A stretch of 64,000 nucleotides of DNA from Notospermus geniculatus (taxonomy: Eukaryota > Nemertea > Pilidiophora > Heteronemertea > Lineidae). The stretch spans positions 11,497 through 75,496 of the forward strand of contig NMRB01002008.1 of assembly GCA_002633025.1 (NCBI GenBank), given 5' to 3'. Position 1 is the first letter of the stretch. Each line of letters begins with the position of its first letter. A program made the position numbers and the translations under genes. Shown here in pieces: positions 57,327 to 64,000 of this stretch. The notes under the pieces are model-generated. The model did not search any database. It was not told the origin of the DNA and was given only the letters and a program-made list of their open reading frames with translations.

Positions 57327-58391
57327 TCAAACGGAACGTGGGTATACTGGAAGGCATCGTGTTGAGAAAACACTTCGCAATGTCCGACGAAATCGCCTAC
57401 CAGTTGCGCAGTAGACAAAAAAATTCACAAAACAGTTTACGTTGCCAAGAAAGTAAACTGTTTCCAACACAATGTGCTTTACCAGGTCATTACGGTAAAT
57501 GGTTAAAGATAAATATCGGGCGAGAACAAGTGGAATCTGTTGGAGACAGCCGGGCATCTCTAGAACAATGAAAACACACACAACACCTAGAACCCTTCGT
57601 GTCACAGCCATCGTGTCACCATGGCCTTGATTAGCGAGGCCTCTCGGTAGCCTGATTGTCCTCCTCTGCCGAAGTGCACTAATCATCGCCGAAGACAGGA
57701 ATAACAGAAAAAAGATGGGTAGGAACGAATTGATGACCATATGAAGAAAGATGACGTATGTCACGTAAAAGTGATGATACGTGCGTAGTGACGTGAATAC
57801 CCACCACGGGCGAAAACCATCAGAGCAATAGTCGAACACATAGACAACAGTACGAAGAAAAAAAAGTGGAATGCGATAAAAGAAAGAGATGATAATGGTT
57901 ATTACAGAAGCCATGTAGGCGTTCCTTTTGGTGCAGATAGAAGCCGCCCTCAATGGTTTACAAACAGCAATGTATCGTTCAACAGAGACCACTACTGTGA
58001 GCCAGATTGAAGCAGTCTTCGAGAACCATAACAACGGCGACACGTAAGCGGTAGCCAGTTCCGCAAATTCCTTTAAAAATATCATCTCGCCGGTAAACAC
58101 GTATATCCTTTCGGGAGTTCGTAAAAGAAATGAAGCAGTTAGTACCATTGTGTCCGCTACGGCTAAAGCACGGAGAATTATGGACGTCGAGGTGAAGGGT
58201 TTCTCGATGCCGAGGACAATAAAAGACAACACGTTAGCTGCTACTCCAAAAACTCCGACGACAACCACCAGTGGCACATGCACAACGAAATCAAACAGGT
58301 CCAAGAAGTTGTCTAACGACCTGGTGGGGTACAGACAAGGCCATCCTGAGCTTCCAACTATCGCCAGTGTTGACTCCATTTTCATCAACAT
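57327..58391 (-). CDS. Class A (rhodopsin-like) G-protein-coupled receptor
   Basis: An intronless receptor of about 354 residues from the ATG at 58391 (another in-frame ATG at 58379). Seven hydrophobic segments are present. Diagnostic residues: Asn in helix 1 (FGVAANVLSFIVLG), Asp in helix 2 (ALAVADTMVL), the ERY motif ending helix 3 (VVSVERYIAVCKPL), a Pro-Gly in helix 6 (VLEMPGCLQQIP) and helix 7 NCFVNFFVYCATGRRFR, which replaces the common NPxxY. The helix 3/loop 2 disulfide is doubtful: loop 2 has DYC but no Cys is evident at the top of helix 3. The pattern recalls peptide receptors of the FMRFamide-receptor-like group, where many invertebrate orphans fall; the ligand is unknown. Predicted in the plasma membrane. 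A transposon end lies 25 bases upstream of the start. Confidence 0.88.
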   Translation of the reverse strand: MLMKMESTLAIVGSSGWPCLYPTRSLDNFLDLFDFVVHVPLVVVVGVFGVAANVLSFIVLGIEKPFTSTSIILRALAVADTMVLTASFLLRTPERIYVFTGEMIFLKEFAELATAYVSPLLWFSKTASIWLTVVVSVERYIAVCKPLRAASICTKRNAYMASVITIIISFFYRIPLFFLRTVVYVFDYCSDGFRPWWVFTSLRTYHHFYVTYVIFLHMVINSFLPIFFLLFLSSAMISALRQRRTIRLPRGLANQGHGDTMAVTRRVLGVVCVFIVLEMPGCLQQIPLVLARYLSLTIYRNDLVKHIVLETVYFLGNVNCFVNFFVYCATGRRFRRTLRSVFSTRCLPVYPRSV

Positions 58392-58415
58392 TCCTTTGTT
58401 CAATATATACTAGTA

Positions 58416-58570
58416 CAGTGGGTTTTAACGGTAAGAAAGAGCAAAAAAAAGATAATGCGATTAAACCTGAAGTAGGTGTCACCCAATACCATGGAGAATC
58501 GACACATTAGAAGAAGCGAAAAAATTTGTTGGGAAGTTTTTGTGAAAAACGTGTTTTTCAAATTCATGTA
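58416..58570. mobile_element. Solo end of the CAGTGGGTTTTAACGGTAAG MITE
   Basis: The same terminal sequence as the element at 25635-26380, in the same order (AGATAATGCGAT, CACCCAATACCATGGAGAAT, CGTGTTTTTCAAATT), preceded by TA. No matching second end follows. The LINE fragment begins right after, so the element was probably cut by it. Confidence 0.8.
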
Positions 58571-59250
58571 TTATTATACCATATATACCATATATTTGAG
58601 TGCCCTTTCCATGTTAAACATGCTCAAAGGCACTTTACAATAAGTGTAATGATAAATGATAGTACATGTAAAAGAGAAAAGATATTAAAAGAAGAGTGGT
58701 AAAACATTGATAGAGAGATTAAAAGACTATCTAAAACATTGGATAAATAAATGCACTGAGTGATATATAGATACTATGTGGTCCTAAAACATTATGCATA
58801 AGTCTGTCTATAAAAATACGTTTTTAGCTGTTTCTTAAACTGACTGAGGGAGTTGAGTGAACGTAAGAAAAGTGGAAGAGTGTTCCATAGTTTTGGTCCT
58901 GCTACATAAAATGACCGGTCTCCTGCCTTGGTCTTACTCATTGGAACAACGAGCTTATTTTGATCAATGGAACGCAGTGATCTAGTAGGCCTGTAAGGTA
59001 CAAGCATGTCGCTGACATATGACGGTGACATGTTGTGGAGGGCACGAAATACATGGAGCAGGACTTTAAAATCAATTCGACATTGAATTGGAAGCCAGTG
59101 GAGATCAGCAAGTACTGGTGTAATGTGCTCATTTCGCTTTGTCCGTGTAATGATACGAGCCGCAGAGTTTTGGATTCGTTGCAGTCTCTGAATTTGGCAC
59201 TGAGNTTTGCAAAAATCGCCCACTTTGGAATCAAAATGACACATCAATCC
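58571..59250 (-). mobile_element. CR1/L2-like LINE, 3' fragment
   Basis: The minus-strand frame 59247-58792 encodes the C-terminal end of a LINE reverse transcriptase: QRIQNSAARIITRTKRNEHI, LADLHWLPIQCRIDFKVLLH, YRPTRSLRS, FYVAGPKLWNTLPLFLRS and QFKKQLKTYFY. Downstream on that strand is the common tail with a CTTTGAGCATGTTTAACATG hairpin-like segment and GGAAAGGGCACTC. Most of the element is missing 5'. An N at 59205 interrupts the frame's start. Confidence 0.85.
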
Positions 59251-60124
59251 ACTGATTTGATCGTTCTCTGATAATGAAATGAGAATTATTACATTGTCAT
59301 CTTACGTTATTGACTTTTGATGGTGTACTTTCTCAGCCCGTGCAGACATAGACAGCGGATTTTAATCGTGACTTTCGGTCACTTTCATTGAAACTACATT
59401 GCGTTATATCTCTCCGCTAGATGGCGAAGCTGTACGATCTCGTAAATGAAACAAACTTTCTGATATGTATCAAATTGTTACTTAGATGTTATCATATGAG
59501 CTGAGCTGTATCAGTCCCGGTATCATGGCCTGAGACCCCGTATCTTCCCGAGGACGGGATGATATTTGTATCATATATCATGTATATAGGCCTACAGCAT
59601 GTATCATAATTATATTTATATATGTTTATTTCGTAATTTATCTAAACAGAAAAAAACGATCTCATCTCGAGATAAAATGAATTTCCACCGCGTGGAGTAA
59701 ATTATTACCAAGTTAATTCTAAAATAAAAAGCAAGCCTGGCGGCGTAAAAGGTTCACGTGGAAAGAGTTTGAAATAAAGAATGTTCGCACAAACACAAAT
59801 GCCTTCGATGCGAGAACACAAGTGCTCAACCTGACACATTGAACAGTCAACTACTCCAAGGTCAAATGAAGTTGTCAAAGCAAAGTGCATTCGATTCAGG
59901 CCAAAACGCCGACTGAAAAACGTAAACAAAACAACACTCCGTCTCCATCATGATCGAACAAACTCAGTACTCGCACAAAAAGAGTGAGTGATAATCCACG
60001 GCTCGTCGTAATACTCAACAAACGCTAATGTATACCCCATCTTGCACCATGGCTAAAAAAGATAACAATTTCTATGTATATCCACATGTGCTTCTCAACG
60101 TCGGGGGCCACATCGAGGTCACAC
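59251..60124. other. No gene recognised
   Basis: Near 59648 is a solo transposon end, ACAGAAAAAAACGATCTCAT followed by CTCGAGATAAAATGAATTTCC, matching the element at 61584-62135. An ATG at 60049 (CACCATGGC) opens 25 codons (AKKDNNFYVYPHVLLNVGG) that run into the MITE at 60125. It could be a disrupted first exon but is too short to support. Confidence 0.35.
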
Positions 60125-60633
60125 TAGCCCTTTTTACACGGTGCTGGTTCGAGGAAACCTACCTCCACCCTCCTCGCGCGGGTTCGGTTCAGGATGGATT
60201 GATCGCTTTTACACGGTGCGGTTACCGAACCCGCCTCGATCTAGTTCGAGGTCGGTTTGTTCAAATGCGTGCCACCAGATGGCGTCTATCAACATTTACA
60301 GTTATCGCAAGTAAGAAATATCCCCAAAATAATCACTTAAAATCGATAAACTCTGCTTCTAACAATTTGAGCAGTGCTTGAGAAATCTCGTGCGCGATTT
60401 CTTCACAGGTAACTTACGGCAATGCGCACTAGGCCGGTGGAGGTCGGTTCGCTTTTACACGAGAGAATAACCAGCCTGAACCTACCTCCACCTTCCCGAG
60501 ACTCACGCGGCGAACTGAACTTGCCCGAGGAAGGTGGAGATCAGTTGTTTCGCTTTTACACGGGGAAAAATAACCGAACCCTCCTCGATCTAGTCTCGAT
60601 CCGGAACGCACCGGCACCGTGTAAAAAGGGCTA
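60125..60633. mobile_element. MITE with GCCCTTTTTACACGGTGC ends
   Basis: 509 bases with ends TAGCCCTTTTTACACGGTGC and GCACCGTGTAAAAAGGGCTA, giving a TA (or longer) target duplication. Inside, CTTTTACACG, CCTCGATCTAG and GGTGGAGGTCGG-like motifs recur in both orientations. No coding capacity. Confidence 0.82.
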
Positions 60634-61583
60634 CTAATTATACAAACCATACTCGGCCGCCCTGGAGCCCGAGATGAATGTGTGACCCCCGTATGGATTC
60701 TAGCCAACCAAAAATCGTTTCTTAATTATGAAATCTCTAGAAAACCACAAAATGCCGAAAAAACGTATTAATCGCGAAATAATCGCTAAAATAAATAGCT
60801 GGGACACTTCTAGGCATAAAAACTAACATATCTCAGCTCATTGTCTTGAGATACGCTAATGCTTTAGTGCCGAAAAATCCGTTACAAGCTCAAATTGGAC
60901 TCAATATAATGGTCACTTAAAGGGACTATAGGCCCACGTGAACCAATAACGATGATACTTTCCAGCCACGGTAGAATTCTCAGTTCTAGTTCTCCATTTG
61001 TTTTCGTATCGATTCTTTCCCACGACATCTGATCCCGCGCCGTGAGCTACTTTCGGTTGGTGGGAAATACCAAATCGGTATTCCCCGAATTAGTTCTCTC
61101 TCGGTGGCGCTTTATGCAAGAGGAATTTCCATCTTGGCTGCATTATACTTCCGATCACTGTAGAAGACAGAAACAAAAATAGATGTATGTAAGTAGAAAG
61201 CCGTTTCTTTCTTCATAATCGACCAAAGAAAAGGACCTCAGAGGCAGTGGCGGGGCGCGCGCCCACTTATGGCGACAGGGTAATGGTTTTTTTGGCCTCA
61301 GATAGGCCTACCTGGAAAACGCATATGGTACCCCATTTTGAAAATATCCTGAGACGAGTGGGAGGGGGCCTTTCCGGAGATCCTGGATCCTTCACTGGAC
61401 CTGGTAAGAGAAGAGCGTGACTGAGCCTCAATCACTAACCGTCAATGACACCGCCAGTTTATTCAACGGCTAACGGGATTGGAGGACTTCTCATAATATT
61501 GATACAGGTTTTAATATTGGACAGAACATCGTGGTGTCCATATGGAGATGTCCATCTGGCTGAGGACTGAGGTGCTCGCTAAG
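60634..61583. other. No feature recognised
   Basis: About 950 bases of single-copy-looking DNA with no exon supported by splice sites or family resemblance. Confidence 0.4.
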
Positions 61584-62135
61584 CACAGAAAGGAAAAACG
61601 ATCTCATCTCGAGATAAAATGAATCTCCAACTTTGCAACTCGAATAGACATAACTGGGTCTCCAAGATGACATTGCCTCCAACTGGTTAAAACGAGTCTC
61701 AGCTGTTTCCACCGGATTGTCTGTTGTCTCGAATCAAATAAACAAGTGACGTCTCCATATATAAAAAAAAACGTTTCACACCCAGTGGGTTTCGAACCCA
61801 GGACCCTCTGATCACAAGTCGGACACCAGAACTACCACACCACCGAGCTCCTCACATGAGCAGATTTTGGTTCCCCTCGATTTGTTTCCAATTTTCTCCA
61901 GCTGATGCCCTGTCCCATCGACTAGAGAACTGAGAAAACTCAAAATGAGTAGACTTTGTCTCTACTTCTGAATGAGACTCCACTTGCAGTTATCTCCAGT
62001 CGATGCAAGAGGGCTCCAGCCTTAGAAAACAGGCACTCATTCTGTGTTCGAGTAGCAAAGAAACTCATTTTAGAGACACAATAGTAGGCTGGAGACTCAT
62101 TTTATCTCGAGATGAGATCGATTTTTTTTTCTGTG
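61584..62135. mobile_element. Element with CACAGAAA...TTTCTGTG ends
   Basis: Arms of about 45 bases: left CACAGAAAGGAAAAACGATC then TCATCTCGAGATAAAATGAA; right ATTTTATCTCGAGATGAGAT then CGATTTTTTTTTCTGTG. Many GAGTCTC/CTCGAG motifs occur between. Related single ends occur at about 33.85, 52.14 and 59.65 kb. The middle contains a tRNA-like segment. Confidence 0.7.
61787..61860 (-). other. tRNA-derived sequence inside a transposon
   Basis: On the minus strand GAGCTCGGTGGTGTGGTAG (box-A-like), a loop TTGTGAT and TGGGTTCGAAACCCA (perfect B box and T arm) are in tRNA order, and a run of T follows at the 3' side. The acceptor stem does not close. It may be a pol III-derived insert in the CACAGAAA element. 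Confidence 0.45.
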
Positions 62136-62699
62136 AGGGAGGTTCAACTGTTACAATATTTTAAAGTAAAACAGTAAAACCTGAAACATGAACTCAGTGA
62201 AATAGTGAAATGGTTTGGTATCGTGTACCGGCAGACCTAATCCGCGACGCGGCGCTGACTATCAACTCGGTCATAACTGCGTCATTGGAAGTGAGGCTAA
62301 CGTTATTTTCCAACTAATTCTGAATAGCACACCCTGTTTCTAGGCCAAATATAACTAAAACATTGCACTCAATTTCTGATTTTAATTTTCTATCAATAAG
62401 TACAGAAGTGCTAAAATATATCTTATGGCTTTTGAGCAAAAATCTCTGCGGGAACATGATGAATTTAATCGATAAAGTTGACCATTTTAGCCTAAAACGC
62501 AAGGCGAATGGTCGACGTCATGGGTTGTGAATGACGCAGTTTTTGTAACGTCAAAATGACGCACGACGGCTGATGACGTTCAACAATCGCAAAGGCATGC
62601 GCACCTGCGTTTTAACCGAGTTGATGATCAGCGCCTCCTTTTGTTTGCCGGTACCCCATTCACGTAATTTTCCTGATAGGTATATTTCATACTCGAATA

Positions 62700-62825
62700 A
62701 TGGAGGCAGCCGTACATGTACACGCTGACCTTGAACTTGACGACAACACTTACTTCTATGGCGTACTCAAGCAGGTGGAAGAAAATGCCAGACGTCAATA
62801 TGGTTCAGATCACCCGGTTTATTTG
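62700..62825 (+). CDS. First coding exon of an unknown gene
   Basis: The ATG (ATAATGGAG) opens exactly 42 codons (EAAVHVHADLELDDNTYFYG, VLKQVEENARRQY, HPVYL) and ends in TATTTG before a strong donor GTGAGT, phase 0. The acidic-then-helical composition is protein-like. I do not recognise the family. Further exons must lie beyond 64 kb or be hidden by the repeat array, since none was found before the window's end. Confidence 0.5.
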
Positions 62826-62920
62826 GTGAGTATTCAGATTAGCCGTTGTCCTAGCTCGGACCGTTTAGCAAAGATCCACGTTTCCACGTCTCGGCCGAGT
62901 TTGAAAAGCTCCCAATAAAA

Positions 62921-63578
62921 TTGGGCGTGCGGATGAGGTCGGCAATATCACGGGAAGCAAACTTGTCGTCCGTTTATGGCAAGCCGTTTGTTCATTATTT
63001 CCAGAAACTTATTTAATTTTTGCTCCAGATACTAGGTGTCTGACTTCAAAAACTAAGTTTCTGGTCCAGAAATTTAGTTTTTCAACATCTAACTATAGAC
63101 ATGGCCCAGAATTAACGGGACACCCGGTCCAGTTTTCGACCATCTCCTAAAAATCTTAGCAGAAATCAGATGTAGCGTGCCAATAATTTTATTCTTTTTG
63201 GCCATTGGAAAGAGGATTGCTTCTGGATATTGGCAATCCAAAAATTTTGGGACCCAAATGATCGAAGATTTAGAAAAGAGTGATTTTATTGAGGCAATCA
63301 TCAGAAAAATGGTCAAAATTCGTGTGTGCGGCGGGCGTGACGTTACGTCATTGGCGTCACGACGCAACAGAAATCCACAGCTCTCCCAAGGCAAAACGTG
63401 TNATTGGGCGTGCGGATGAGGTCGGCAATATCACGGGAAGCAAACTTGTCGTCCGTTTATGGCAAGCCGTTTGTTCATTATTTCCAGAAACTTATTTAAT
63501 TTTTGCTCCAGAAACTAGGTGTCTGACTTCAAAAACTAAGTTTCTGGTCCAGAAATTTAGTTTTTCAACATCTAACTA
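62921..63578. repeat. Direct duplication of a 175-bp segment
   Basis: 62921-63095 and 63404-63578 agree over 175 bases with one mismatch seen (CAGATACTAGG versus CAGAAACTAGG). Both run from TTGGGCGTGCGGATGAGG to TTCAACATCTAACTA. A single N at 63402 lies right before the second copy, so an assembly artefact is possible. Confidence 0.85.
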
Positions 63579-64000
63579 GTACCGGTACTTTGGATCCAGA
63601 AACTTAGTTTCACGAGCAAAAACTAAGATTCTGCACCAAAAACTAAGTTTCTGGACCAAAATCTTGGTTTCTGAAGTCAAAAACTTAGTTTCGGGCCAGA
63701 AACTTCGTTTCTGCTTGCAAAAACCCAGTTATGCAAAGCTGTTCGTTCATTAAAAGCAGAAACCATGTTTCTGACTCCAGAAACTAAGTTTTTGGCCCAG
63801 ACTTAGTTTTTGATCCAAAAACTAACTTAACTTGGTTTCTGAAGTCAAAAACTTAATTTCTGCCTGAAACTAAGTTACTGGCCAGAAACTAAGTGTTTGG
63901 ACAGAAACTAAGTTTCAGACTTCAGAAACCAAGATTTTGGTCCAGAAACTTAGTTTTTGGTCGGAAACTTAGTTTCTGGATCCAAAATACATGTTACATG
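63480..64000. repeat. CTAAGTTTCTGG satellite-like array
   Basis: Short units of about 16-18 bases, such as AACTAAGTTTCTGGTCCAGA and AAAACTTAGTTTCTGG, repeat in mixed orientation to the end of the window. Each unit is partly palindromic (CCAGAAACTTAG / CTAAGTTTCTGG). The array continues past the window. Confidence 0.8.

Overview
The window is nuclear DNA from an animal, most likely a marine invertebrate. Its genes are split by GT-AG introns and spaced by kilobases of nested transposable elements. The families present (Toll-like receptors with several cysteine clusters, PIF/Harbinger, ISL2EU-type, Penelope-like and CR1/L2-like elements) fit an echinoderm, hemichordate, cephalochordate or lophotrochozoan. 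I cannot pick the phylum from sequence alone. One 540-base run of N (27198-27737) and seven single Ns mark assembly joins.

Layout. 1-2.2 kb: repeats. 2.2-6.3 kb: a two-exon Toll-like receptor (TLR-A). 6.4-12.4 kb: dispersed repeats, a SINE-like family with a clean target-site duplication, and a 1.45-kb foldback element. 12.4-20.6 kb: a second, paralogous Toll-like receptor (TLR-B) whose 4.4-kb intron is almost entirely nested transposons. 20.6-25 kb: foldback elements and one isolated exon candidate. 25-37.6 kb: remains of an ISL2EU-type transposon (THAP + DDE transposase; SAP/SWIM/YqaJ/PHD protein on the other strand), with a decayed two-gene PIF/Harbinger transposon between its two parts. 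38-45.4 kb: repeats, then a Penelope-like GIY-YIG insertion with a 12-bp target-site duplication. 45.7-47.6 kb: a two-exon mitochondrial mTERF-family gene. 48.3-49.2 kb: an unrecognised three-exon gene on the minus strand with a 9-residue C-terminal repeat. 49.8-57.3 kb: tandem and inverted repeats and MITEs. 57.3-58.4 kb: an intronless class A GPCR on the minus strand. 58.4-64 kb: a LINE tail, further MITEs, the first exon of an unknown gene, and a satellite-like array.

The most interesting host feature is the TLR pair. Both have a cysteine-bearing N-terminal domain of roughly 160 residues before the leucine-rich repeats that I do not recognise, and both use a phase-2 intron near the N-terminus. 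They differ in how they enter the membrane: TLR-B has an ordinary signal peptide, whereas the spliced TLR-A starts with a very basic tail followed by a hydrophobic segment, as in a type II signal anchor. A 172-bp stretch is about 96% identical between the two genes although the flanks have diverged, which suggests gene conversion.

The rest of the biology is largely mobile DNA. Three MITEs of 387-393 bp with perfect 9-bp target duplications, a TTAA-flanked element, two TA-flanked elements and a probable hAT-like element record repeated insertion. Several of them sit within or directly beside genes.
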